A stretch of 18,965 nt of DNA from SFTJ01 sp051871515 (GTDB lineage: Bacteria; Bacteroidota; Bacteroidia; Bacteroidales; Muribaculaceae). The stretch is from contig JBJECY010000018.1 of NCBI GenBank assembly GCA_051871515.1, forward strand, positions 1-18,965. The letters run 5' to 3'. Position numbers and translations under genes: made by a program. Position 1 is the stretch's first letter; every line of letters begins with the position of its first letter. This document shows, piece by piece, positions 7,701 through 13,976 of the stretch. A model generated the notes under the pieces. That model ran no database searches. It was not told the DNA's origin and saw only the letters and a program-made list of their open reading frames with translations.

Positions 7701-8836
7701 GTGCCTTCGTCGGTCACGTTGCCGTTGTAGCGGCCGTTCAGATTCAAGCGGATAGAGGTGCTATCTACGCTTTCCTTGCCGTCGCCCTTGAAGTATTCGC
7801 CTGCGATAGCGTAGTTGCCGCCGTTGAGCTTGTTGATAACATAGTCAATCTCGCCCTGAGTAGGCAGTTTCCAACCTTCGGGAAGTGCCTTAATGGCAGC
7901 TGACTTGCTGTAATATGTCTTGTCGCCTTTGCTTGCCACCAATTCTGCACCGGCATTGGCAATGGCAGTGTTGAGCTCATCGGCCGATAATGTTTCTGCA
8001 TCGGTTATGTCAAGTGAGTTCACCTTGTGAAGGTCTTCAGCCATCCACAGCATGTCGCCTGCGCGCACAATGGTGTAGTTATATCCGTCGGCATCTTGAC
8101 ATTTGAAAAAGTCGAAGTAAAGCGGGTGGTTGCTGCGTGGCGAGCTGGTGATGATTGTGGTCATTTCGCCCGATTTGCCCGTAAGGCGCAACACATCGCC
8201 CTTGGCATACTCCAGTTTCACACCCTTAGGTGCATTCTCTGTGTCAAAGATGGGCTGAGCCGGGTTGTTTTCTTGCTCTTGCACAAGTGCTTCAACAGGT
8301 GCAATCTCATTGCTGCTGAAGTCGGGTGCAGTGAATTTAGTGTCGTTGCTGCAGAGCCATTTCACGCTTTTGCTGAAACCTGGAGCAGTTGTGCGCACCA
8401 CATATAAGCCTTTAGCCAGAGGAGGCAGAGACACTGAGATTTGATTTGACGATGCATCGAGTTGAGTGTGCCAAGCCAATCGTCCTTCAAGCGAATACAC
8501 ATCGACTTGCACCACTGCAGGATGTTGCAGGCTCACTGACAGCACTCCGCCATCGGTGTTAATCTCACCGTCGTTGTTAACTTGTACCTTATCAATGGCG
8601 GTAGCCCGGGGGGTGAGCAGCAAGGTGTCTTGCCCTTGCAATTCCACACTGTTGCCAGTGCTCAGGTTCTCAACCAACACTTTGTCAACAGTCTTGCTTT
8701 CACCTCGTCCGCCAAAAGTGATTTTGTAAACCGATTGCAGTGAATCGGCACTTGCAGGAACAGAGAATAAATAGGCTATTCCTGCCAATGCTGCCACACA
8801 AAGTGACAGTCGCAAATTTGTAACTTTTCTTTTCAT
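4772..8836 (-). CDS. Large secreted FISUMP-domain / FG-GAP repeat protein
   Basis: A 1354-residue exported protein. The signal peptide covers residues 1-30 (charged MKRK, hydrophobic core, ASA cleavage). Residues 36-73 (KITFGGRGESKTVDKVLVENL and on) and a T9SS-sorting-like beta module at 108-160 (VDVYSLEGRL, LAKGLYVV) form the usual N-terminal part of FISUMP proteins. The FISUMP domain follows at about 245-420 (CQDADGYNY, DMLWMAEDL, LPEGWKLPTQGEI). Degenerate FG-GAP/VCBS units occur at about 661-684, 739-772, 800-818 and 924-940, with Ca-loop-like D-N-E-D-G and D-V-N-G-D-G. From 1068 there is a Ser/Thr-rich, alternating beta region without a family I recognise. No C-terminal sorting signal is visible. 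Surface location and carbohydrate or protein binding are inferences; no enzyme motif is seen. The upstream region holds the -7 element at 8874-8881 and 12-bp repeats. Confidence 0.85.
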   Translation of the reverse strand: MKRKVTNLRLSLCVAALAGIAYLFSVPASADSLQSVYKITFGGRGESKTVDKVLVENLSTGNSVELQGQDTLLLTPRATAIDKVQVNNDGEINTDGGVLSVSLQHPAVVQVDVYSLEGRLAWHTQLDASSNQISVSLPPLAKGLYVVRTTAPGFSKSVKWLCSNDTKFTAPDFSSNEIAPVEALVQEQENNPAQPIFDTENAPKGVKLEYAKGDVLRLTGKSGEMTTIITSSPRSNHPLYFDFFKCQDADGYNYTIVRAGDMLWMAEDLHKVNSLDITDAETLSADELNTAIANAGAELVASKGDKTYYSKSAAIKALPEGWKLPTQGEIDYVINKLNGGNYAIAGEYFKGDGKESVDSTSIRLNLNGRYNGNVTDEGTGYLMTRSTKGGVTLAMQVSETQNNVGIDVCPSYLIPVRGVRSAPSAYTEMLEEFNYVSSSASSSESPAPSARKLAAVEPRSGERGPLGNTYIMHTVPQSIAYDFSGGQFFSAKGENRSGILTKDNEGNWTLGERRDVNFLSDLDIDNVNDQFKLRKMAVLNNGNGTQYIIEMQWDRPFRIVTEKVANENSDGSLSYSYQRTDTPDVFGFGNVYLTIAGDAQSGHGLIHEKAADERYGFSLPAVYDFAALPRSILPYFRYDDDNRATETRMDYVQRCFQLLTADFNEDGVDEVIVGIDGQIDIYDGATMLNVIKEGDSEYLKDNEYTKPCLYHKNFKLQDDGVTEFDCSSYYLKKPMVRFAIGDVNGDGISDLVVLRVGTGGEEGKSKIELMVYEAGDVTAEPIAYSCIDYNASANTVFNDIKIGNVSGSKYNDIIMLFRNYSGTALAKKAYMWHAMYDPNNTETHLKIDSDNVGENGSFAGNDGHIGNTNITLAHFRGSEYPCDIVCGADLWRWNSETEKIEFCNFQVLPFTCNNFWSIFADNIIAADVDGQGYDKLYYFRNWNTYESSNGNRLMFQGLSETYFDSTTDISNSTLKHYHNFNSDLLKYCDTGQVWNSGDQKQDELQWWFGPGDVEWGNNSALCAVYDRPGHKVLKYKGHELAYTEPRIHALLAAPPTYDYGDESEPGYDSSTSWGYSTSTSQQTTSSSSVKSSLIVGFEQEINAPIVGTKLGGVEFTMKMEQECSKSTSETSTISYSQTYNAEDDDRVVMMTTPYDNYTYEVIASDNIDEIGGVLNLSIPQKPKIVGLGLTDYERFVASDKNAPDLRLVFKHTLGDPFSYPSTADQIVSNVPGSEILWGNGRWNDFVTTGSGGSTEREIGLDNSTATSAAFSFSVESELVVTLGSVKTGTGFGYGNTNETTHEESEGFTVSACVPGLASGDTNPNRKFFDWNLCWYKYQLNGQTFPVVNYVVKKR

Positions 8837-8873
8837 AAATGCATGTTATGGTTATCTTCATTCAATTATTTAG

Positions 8874-8881
8874 CAAATATA
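8874..8881 (-). promoter_or_regulatory. Promoter -7 element of the FISUMP gene
   Basis: The minus strand reads TATATTTG, a perfect Bacteroidota TAnnTTTG element, 38 nt before the ATG. No TTTG lies at the expected -33 distance. The first 12-bp repeat array starts 22 nt upstream, consistent with a promoter that needs an activator. Confidence 0.4.
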
Positions 8882-8903
8882 GTCTTTTGAGCCAAAAACC
8901 TTG

Positions 8904-8951
8904 TTGTATTTTGTGTTGTATTTCGTGTTGTATTTCGTGTGGTATTTCTTT
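8904..8951 (+). repeat. Tandem 12-bp repeat array, four units
   Basis: Four adjoining 12-bp units: TTGTATTTTGTG, TTGTATTTCGTG, TTGTATTTCGTG and TGGTATTTCTTT. Units two and three are identical. The array abuts the promoter region of the FISUMP gene and is mirrored by an inverted array at 9043-9090. Confidence 0.8.
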
Positions 8952-9042
8952 AAGCATAAGTAAAAACTTGAATATCAATGCAAAATGCGAATGAATGGCA
9001 AGTGGAATAATATAACCAGCAAAGAAAAAATATAAATTTCAA

Positions 9043-9090
9043 AACAAAATACAACATGAAAAACAACACAAAAAACAACACGAAATACCA
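9043..9090 (-). repeat. Inverted copy of the 12-bp repeat array, four units
   Basis: Read on the minus strand, four adjoining units are TGGTATTTCGTG, TTGTTTTTTGTG, TTGTTTTTCATG and TTGTATTTTGTT, clearly the same consensus as 8904-8951 in the opposite orientation. A 91-bp A/T-rich spacer separates the arrays. This copy is more diverged. Confidence 0.75.
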
Positions 9091-9204
9091 CAAGAAACGC
9101 CTCAAACAAATGTTACATAAATAATACAAATAGCGAAATTATTAATGCAAATTTGATGAGGCTTTGCCTACGCCAATGACTGATAAAAGGGTGGGGGGAA
9201 ATAG

Positions 9205-9242
9205 AAAAATAAGGTGCGTTGCAATATGTTTTGCAGCGCACC
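9205..9242 (-). terminator. Rho-independent terminator closing the ADP-ribose island
   Basis: GGTGCGTTGCAA (9213-9224) pairs with TTGCAGCGCACC (9231-9242) over 12 bp with one G-T wobble and a 6-nt loop. On the minus strand the stem is followed by TTATTTTTCTATTT. It lies about 135 nt after the stop of the phosphatase gene and is the best intrinsic terminator in the window. Confidence 0.75.
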
Positions 9243-9377
9243 AGATGTACTGAACTTGTGTGAAAGTATTAGTAAACTGCGGGCAGGCAAATTTTGTCAA
9301 TCAGCACTTGCCGGCATACCGTATTTTCAAATTGATGTTTTGAAAAATAGTCATTATGCTATCTTCCTCGTTCTGCC

Positions 9378-9956
9378 TTACTGCTCGGAGTTTCTTTTTG
9401 ACAGCTGATTAATAATTTGCTTGCGTTGCTTAAACTCGAGCTGAGGAATCGGTTCCTTGCCGTTGCGTTGTGTAAATTCGTTGTAGAAGGCGTTTGCCAT
9501 ACGTAAAATCTTTGATGTGTCGTGTCCGCTTTCTTGAAGATAGCCCCACAATAGTGGCGGCTCAACAGCGTTGTCGGCTCCATGAAACATCCAATATAGG
9601 CAGAGTGCAATATCGGTGCGGTGTAGCCCCATGGCGCAAGCAATATAGAAACCGCCACGGTCAATGCGCTTGCAAAACTCTGGAAACAAGTTAACTATAT
9701 CATCAATCATCTTGCCATTGTTATTGATGGGGTAATGGAAATATTCCATGCCGTATTGCTCGCAAAGGTTCATCATTCGCATATTTGGGCCGTCATTTCT
9801 CAAGTCGATGATGGTGCTCACCCCGGCTTCCTGGATAATGGGCCAAGCATATCCCTGAGTGCGCGAAGACATGGTCTTGCCCCTGACGCCACCATAAGCC
9901 GGATGGATGTCGGGGATACTTGTTGCCATGATTCTATTGATATCTAATGTGCTCAT
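9378..9956 (-). CDS. Dual-specificity / tyrosine-type phosphatase (CX5R family)
   Basis: A 192-residue cytoplasmic protein with the signature loop C107-A-M-G-L-H-R113-T, the CX5R active site of cysteine-dependent phosphatases. The core fold can be followed: an early GGVRGKT segment, IIDLRND at 49-55, a beta strand before the loop (FYIACAMGLHRTD), then helices. Such enzymes act on phosphoproteins, but many small ones act on phospholipids, nucleotides or other metabolites. Lying at the end of an ADP-ribose/NAD island that contains a second phosphatase domain, it may act on phosphorylated ADP-ribose or on a signalling protein; this is inference. The usual histidine before the cysteine (HCX5R) is an alanine, which could weaken activity. 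A TATATTTG element overlaps the leader too closely to be a convincing promoter. The island terminator follows. Confidence 0.75.
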   Translation of the reverse strand: MSTLDINRIMATSIPDIHPAYGGVRGKTMSSRTQGYAWPIIQEAGVSTIIDLRNDGPNMRMMNLCEQYGMEYFHYPINNNGKMIDDIVNLFPEFCKRIDRGGFYIACAMGLHRTDIALCLYWMFHGADNAVEPPLLWGYLQESGHDTSKILRMANAFYNEFTQRNGKEPIPQLEFKQRKQIINQLSKRNSEQ

Positions 9957-9989
9957 AGTGCAAATATAAAAATCTATTTGTGTATAATA

Positions 9990-10358
9990 CTATAATGGAG
10001 TAGCGTGCCAAAGCCACTTATGTCCGCGAAAGCGTGTTAACCAAGCAAGAGAGTTGTCAAACGCGTCTTGATTCATGCTGTTTATCACTTGTATATGTTT
10101 CAAATCAGTGTTTATAAACGAACAATCTGATGTTAAATAACATGGTTGCGTTAGCGGCAAATCCATCATGGAGTCTTGCAGTAACATGTGACATTCGGGG
10201 TTATATGCCGACATGTCACATGAAATTCTCATCAACATCATCATGCCAGAAGAAATGCTTTTTGTGATATGGCTAATAACCAATCCCCATTCTGGAATCG
10301 TTTCACCGCTGGCAAGTATAATATTGTATTCAATTATGTTGGCTTGACTATAATACAT
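9990..10358 (-). CDS. Hypothetical protein, 122 residues
   Basis: I do not recognise this family. The protein has no signal peptide and no membrane segment. It is rich in Met (several in ISSGMMMLMRI and LLQDSMMDL) and ends in an aromatic, basic stretch (AWLTRFRGHKWLWHATPL). It opens with an ATG and lies between the last NADAR gene (120 nt away) and the CX5R phosphatase (33 nt away), on the same strand, so it is probably co-transcribed with the ADP-ribose island. The gap upstream holds only a weak GGCTA/TAGCC hairpin. It could be a small accessory or immunity-type protein, or the remnant of a longer gene. Confidence 0.5.
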   Translation of the reverse strand: MYYSQANIIEYNIILASGETIPEWGLVISHITKSISSGMMMLMRISCDMSAYNPECHMLLQDSMMDLPLTQPCYLTSDCSFINTDLKHIQVINSMNQDAFDNSLAWLTRFRGHKWLWHATPL

Positions 10359-10478
10359 AAAGCATATTAATTGTTTGCTGATAGTTTAGAGGCTAAAATA
10401 GCCGTGTAGCTTCATGTTTTGTAAAACAAGTTATTTAATCAGGTTGGTATTGAGCTTATGCGCGGTGGCTGATAGCGG

Positions 10479-11030
10479 TTATTCTTCCTCTTTCAGCCAA
10501 TCGCGCACTTCCATTAGGGCGCATCCCAGCAGGTTCTCGCCTTGCCACAGTTCCATGCCGCCTGTTTCGGCGTGTTCCTTGTCAAGCCCGATGCCCCAGA
10601 TTTTATCAAAAGGACTGGCTTCGGCAAGTATAGCATCCCCGGTAGAAAGCAGAAATTCTTTCATAGCATGATTTTGTGAGAATTTAGCCTTGTTGCCTTT
10701 AACAACGATGTCGTATTTTTTGGCATCCCACAGCTCAGCCACAAAGCCGCTCACCTTTCTGCCCAGTTGCTTGTATTCTGAAGGTGTACTTGCACTCATG
10801 ATTTCGGAGAAAGTGGCTTCATCGCCAAAGAGGCGAGCTTTCTCAGCCATCATATATTGCTCGGTGGTGTGAAATATCACTCCATCTACCTCAAACCTGC
10901 AATCATACCATTGGCTTAAACAAGCGGCTGTTATCTTTTGGGGATTAGGAGTGTGTCCCCAGAAGTATTTTACCTTCACGTCGATATTGTGACGTGCAAT
11001 TTCTTTGAGTGTTTCAATCGAATATTTCAT
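10479..11030 (-). CDS. NADAR-family protein (DUF1768), copy 2
   Basis: A 183-residue NADAR protein of full single-domain length. Typical blocks are present in order: YFWGH (22-26), CLSQW, EQYMMAEKARLFGD (57-70), LGRKVSGF, KFSQN, ILAEASPFDKIWGIGL, and LWQGENLLGCALMEVRD. NADAR enzymes cleave N-glycosidic bonds: known members remove ADP-ribose from guanine bases, and others act in riboflavin-related N-glycoside hydrolysis. The conserved Glu in EQYMMAEKA and the WGIGL block are present, so it should be active. Its ATG lies inside the end of the upstream NMNAT-NADAR gene (17-nt overlap), so the two are translationally linked. It is a close paralogue of the NADAR gene at 12094-12654, with stretches of nearly identical DNA. 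Confidence 0.9.
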   Translation of the reverse strand: MKYSIETLKEIARHNIDVKVKYFWGHTPNPQKITAACLSQWYDCRFEVDGVIFHTTEQYMMAEKARLFGDEATFSEIMSASTPSEYKQLGRKVSGFVAELWDAKKYDIVVKGNKAKFSQNHAMKEFLLSTGDAILAEASPFDKIWGIGLDKEHAETGGMELWQGENLLGCALMEVRDWLKEEE

Positions 11031-12087
11031 TTGTAGTATGTTTTTTTCTAAGTGTCATTAATATTTTACCTAAATTATTCTCGCCTTGCCAGCTGTAGAG
11101 GTCAATGCCCCAAAACGTCTCTTGCTTGCTGTTACCGTTCACCAGGGTTGCGTTGCCGGTTTCAATCAGCTTATTCATCAAGTCGGGGTTTTGCTCAAAT
11201 TTGGCTTCGACAATTGACTGCATGATGTTGAGCTGATTCTCTTCCCACCCGGGATGGGGCTTAAGCTTGCTGCCCATGTTGGCAGCTTTCTCTGCCGAGC
11301 TATTGCTGAGTGTCTTGCGTTCTTCCTCGCTTGCGTACTTCGACGATTGGAATGCTGCTTCGGCGTTGGCGTAGCTTAGGCCTTGCCAAACAAACCTGCA
11401 AGGGTAGCTATTGCTTAAAAAATCATATTCGTGCTTAAACTGGGTTATCATATTGGGGAAGTCGTCGGCACAATACGTCTTGAACAAATCCCAAACGCCG
11501 GGGTGGAGCATATCTTGGCTTGATTCTCCAGCCAGCATGCGTTCTCTGACCTTTGATGAGCTGATGTGCTTTGTTCCCTCGGGCTGATTCAACACCACTA
11601 TGCGATGCAAATATGGCATTAAGGCATTGCTTTCTTTCAAAGTGTTCTCTATCTCGGTGTTGTCTCTTGAAAAAAGAACCACATTAAACTGTTTCAGCAG
11701 GTCATGCTTTTCGGTGAGGTGCAATAATAGTTCCAACTTGTCGGCTCCCATCACAAAAAAGATTTCTGCGTCGGGATAATCGGCTTGCAATTCTATCAAG
11801 GTGGGCATGGTTCGTGCCTTAATAGTGCCAATCTCTTTGCGGCTGACCGTCATGCGGCTGTCGGTGCACATTGCTTGAAGCATTTTTATTCGCATTTCGG
11901 GGTCAATAATCACCGGAGGGTTGTTGTGACACAACTTGCGCCGCAGGTAAGCATCGCTGACCGGCACAAAGATGCCCATATCGGCATTGAGCGCATCAAT
12001 GGCTTGTCGCATCAATAGGTGATGGGCTAAAGTGGGTGGGTTGAAGCTGCCACCCATCACCACGATTTTTTTATTATACTTTGTCAT
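11014..12087 (-). CDS. NMNAT/NadD-like adenylyltransferase fused to a NADAR domain
   Basis: A 357-residue two-domain protein. Residues 8-205 are a nucleotidyltransferase of the NadD/NMNAT type: GGSFNPPTLAHH (12-23) is the nucleotide-binding loop, with T-x-x-H in place of the bacterial H-x-G-H as in eukaryotic NMNATs, and ISSSKVRERM (175-184) corresponds to the ISSTxIR motif. Such enzymes join nicotinate or nicotinamide mononucleotide to AMP from ATP, making NAAD or NAD. Residues 218-350 are a second-subtype NADAR domain (YDFLSNSYPC, YANAEAAFQSSK, IVEAKFEQNPDL, FWGIDLYSWQGENNLG). The fusion links NAD synthesis with cleavage of an ADP-ribosyl or related glycosidic bond. It starts 6 nt after the upstream NADAR stop and overlaps the next NADAR gene. 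It is unlikely to be the housekeeping NadD, given its location and fusion. Confidence 0.88.
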   Translation of the reverse strand: MTKYNKKIVVMGGSFNPPTLAHHLLMRQAIDALNADMGIFVPVSDAYLRRKLCHNNPPVIIDPEMRIKMLQAMCTDSRMTVSRKEIGTIKARTMPTLIELQADYPDAEIFFVMGADKLELLLHLTEKHDLLKQFNVVLFSRDNTEIENTLKESNALMPYLHRIVVLNQPEGTKHISSSKVRERMLAGESSQDMLHPGVWDLFKTYCADDFPNMITQFKHEYDFLSNSYPCRFVWQGLSYANAEAAFQSSKYASEEERKTLSNSSAEKAANMGSKLKPHPGWEENQLNIMQSIVEAKFEQNPDLMNKLIETGNATLVNGNSKQETFWGIDLYSWQGENNLGKILMTLRKKHTTNEIFD

Positions 12088-12093
12088 TTTTTG

Positions 12094-12654
12094 TCACATC
12101 TGATTTTTTGTTTCTCTCAACATGTCTCTTACTTCCATTAGCGCAAAGCCAAGGAGATTATCTCCACGCCAAAGGCTTGGATTACACGCCTCTGGGGCTT
12201 CTTCCGATAGTCCGATGCCCCAGATGGTGTCTTTTGGCGAAGCTTCTACCAGAATCTTGTCACCGGTGCCAAGCATATATTCCATCATCTTTTGATTCTG
12301 TGAGAATTTGGCAAGGTTGCCTTTAACAACGATGTCGTATTTTTGAGCATCCCACATCTCAGCCACAAAGCCGCTCACCTTTCTGCCCAATTTCTTTATT
12401 GTCATCGGGTCGAATGAAGCCATGATTTGCTGCCGCGTTTCTTCATCGCCAAAGAGGCGAGCCTTCTCAGCCATCATATATTGCTCGGTGCAGTTGTAAT
12501 ACATGCCATCAACCTCAAATAAGCACATGTGCCACTGACTCAGGCATGATTTGTCAACGTCTTTTTCCCTGTCGGTGTGCCCCCAAAAGAATATAAAGTC
12601 ATCTTTTGTAAAGGCTTTGTTTTCAGTTATCAAAAATTGTTTATTATGGGTCAT
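12094..12654 (-). CDS. NADAR-family protein (DUF1768), copy 1
   Basis: A 186-residue NADAR protein. Blocks in order: FFWGH (22-26), CLSQWHMCLFEVDG, EQYMMAEKARLFGD (57-70), LGRKVSGFVAEMWDA, KFSQN, LVEASPKDTIWGIGL, and LWRGDNLLGFALMEVRD. These are the family's conserved residues, so activity as an N-glycosidase acting on ADP-ribosylated guanine or a related metabolite is likely. It lies 13 nt after the degraded ADP-ribosylglycohydrolase gene and 6 nt before the NMNAT-NADAR fusion. The DNA at 12442-12490 differs by a single base from 10818-10866 in the other NADAR gene, showing recent duplication or gene conversion. The two proteins diverge most at the N-terminus and near the C-terminus, which may reflect different substrates. 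Confidence 0.9.
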   Translation of the reverse strand: MTHNKQFLITENKAFTKDDFIFFWGHTDREKDVDKSCLSQWHMCLFEVDGMYYNCTEQYMMAEKARLFGDEETRQQIMASFDPMTIKKLGRKVSGFVAEMWDAQKYDIVVKGNLAKFSQNQKMMEYMLGTGDKILVEASPKDTIWGIGLSEEAPEACNPSLWRGDNLLGFALMEVRDMLRETKNQM

Positions 12655-12667
12655 CGTAATGGGGTGT

Positions 12668-13103
12668 TTACTTATTGATGAAAAATTTTGTTGTTTCGCC
12701 TCGCCACAGGTCGTCGGCTACATGCAGAATCACATCGTGCAGTTCCACATCGTTCTTGAAGTGCTGAGGTATAGCATCGTAGCCAATGGCAGCACCAAGA
12801 ATGTTGCCGGTTACGGCACCTGTAGAGTCGCTGTCGCCGCGATGGTTTACTGCTGCTATTAAGGCTCTCTCAAAACTGTTGAAATAAACCAATGAGCAGT
12901 AAATGGCAATAGCAGCGGTTTCTTCAGCAACCCATCCGCCACCAAGCTCATGTTCAATGGTGTGCACATCGTCAGAGGAGGTGTATGACCATAATATGGC
13001 GCTTTTTATAAGATGAGTGAATTTCTGCACTTCCAAGTGCGTCACCAATGGCTCCTCCTATGAGTGAACCTCTTATTCTGTCTTTTATTGTATAGTTGTC
13101 CAT
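12668..13103 (-). pseudogene. Degraded ADP-ribosylglycohydrolase (internal deletion and frame break)
   Basis: The ATG at 13103 begins MDNYTIKDRIRGSLIGGAIG followed by DALG, the typical N-terminus of an ADP-ribosylglycohydrolase. After about 24 codons the match jumps, in another frame, to a C-terminal part of the same family (GGGWVAEETAAIAIYC, HRGDSDSTGAVTGNILGA, VADDLWRG), which remains open for 126 codons down to 12668. The middle of the domain, including the SDDT metal-binding segment, is missing. A normal domain is about 300 residues; here about 140 remain. The C-terminal part closely resembles the second glycohydrolase domain of the fusion at 13977. The 126-residue frame could still be translated but should not be a working enzyme. 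It sits in the operon between the macro-like/DUF1810 gene and a NADAR gene. Confidence 0.75.
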
Positions 13104-13164
13104 AATTCATTGTTTTATCTGTTTATGAAATAATTAATGTGAAAGTAACCCGGCATTTGCTTGA

Positions 13165-13971
13165 TTACATCAAGTCTAAGGTCAATTTGTCGGGGGTACC
13201 ATCATAAAACTCGTTGAGCACATCTTGGAAGATGTCGTCAGGTGAAACAGCATCAAAGAGCGTCATGCATGAACGCACTTTTACGGCGTCAATGCCACCC
13301 AATATGTCCACTGGGTTCTCACCACGGCGCTGCAACAGTGTAGCAGTGATTTCTCGCAGCCTTGCGCCAAGTGTGGGGTGGTTGAGATAAGCTTCAGCCT
13401 CGTCGTAGCCACTTATGCCATAGAACTTGGCATTCGCACTATGCCCAAGTGCCGCCAGCTGCGGGAAGATGAACCATATCCAGTGAGTGCGCTTGCGCCC
13501 TTCGGCAATTTCTCGCCGAGCTGTGGTGTAATAGCAGTTTTGGGCAATCAGGAAACGGTTGAGATTGTATTTGTCAATATCGGCTGATATGCACTCCACA
13601 AACTCTATTGGCAGAATTACGTTCTGCACATCAATAGCCTCTTTGAAGAGTGGCGCAATCTCCTCATCGCGGAAACCGGCAATGCCACAGCCAATTCGGG
13701 TGACAAGGAAAGTGAGTTCGGCGTGTTGCTTGGCAAAAGCCACGAAATCATCAACGTATGGCTTGATGGTGTCAACACCGCCTTGCATGGTTGGTATGGC
13801 GTAAGTTTGTCCGTGCAAGCCAATACCTTCGCCCCACACAGCCCCAAACTTGTCATAGGCAAAACGAGCCGCACCGCCACCATGGGCACCAGCCAAATTA
13901 CTGCCAAAAACAAATATCTCGTTATCTTTCAATTCCGAAATTCTTTCGGGGGTATAATTTCTATCGTACAT
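13165..13971 (-). CDS. Macro-like domain fused to DUF1810
   Basis: A 268-residue two-domain protein. The first 125 residues look macro-domain-like: IFVFGSNLAGAHGGGAA (19-35), GIGLHGQTYAIPT (50-62) and FLVTRIGCGIAGF (87-99) match the glycine-rich ligand loops of a group related to ADP-ribose-binding macro domains. Residues 135-268 are DUF1810 (NRFLIAQNCYY, RTHWIWFIFPQLAALGHS, LGARLREITATLL, DILGGIDAVKVRSCMTLF). DUF1810 has no proven reaction but has been linked by comparative genomics to NAD-derived metabolites. I use the ATG at 13971; a longer frame to 14010 begins with TTG and runs into the previous gene. The stop of the glycohydrolase-phosphatase fusion lies 5 nt upstream, so the two form one translation unit. 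Substrate is inferred to be ADP-ribose or a phosphorylated derivative. Confidence 0.82.
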   Translation of the reverse strand: MYDRNYTPERISELKDNEIFVFGSNLAGAHGGGAARFAYDKFGAVWGEGIGLHGQTYAIPTMQGGVDTIKPYVDDFVAFAKQHAELTFLVTRIGCGIAGFRDEEIAPLFKEAIDVQNVILPIEFVECISADIDKYNLNRFLIAQNCYYTTARREIAEGRKRTHWIWFIFPQLAALGHSANAKFYGISGYDEAEAYLNHPTLGARLREITATLLQRRGENPVDILGGIDAVKVRSCMTLFDAVSPDDIFQDVLNEFYDGTPDKLTLDLM

Positions 13972-13976
13972 AATTC

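Larger units (their letters stand above)
8837..9377. other. Intergenic region between the FISUMP and phosphatase genes
   Basis: No gene is supported. It contains, in order, the leader and -7 element of the FISUMP gene, two oppositely oriented arrays of 12-bp repeats, and the terminator of the ADP-ribose island at 9205-9242. A plus-strand frame at 9214-9408 merely crosses this terminator. A weak hairpin, GCAGGCAA (9283-9290) with TTGCCGGC (9308-9315), lies between the terminator and the phosphatase stop. Confidence 0.5.

Noticed and set aside
4811..8729. Many plus-strand ORFs opposite the 4-kb gene
   Set aside because: They are antisense shadows of a well-supported coding frame with clear domains.
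8904..9090. CRISPR-like repeat array
   Set aside because: The 12-bp units adjoin without spacers and occur in two orientations; there are no cas genes.
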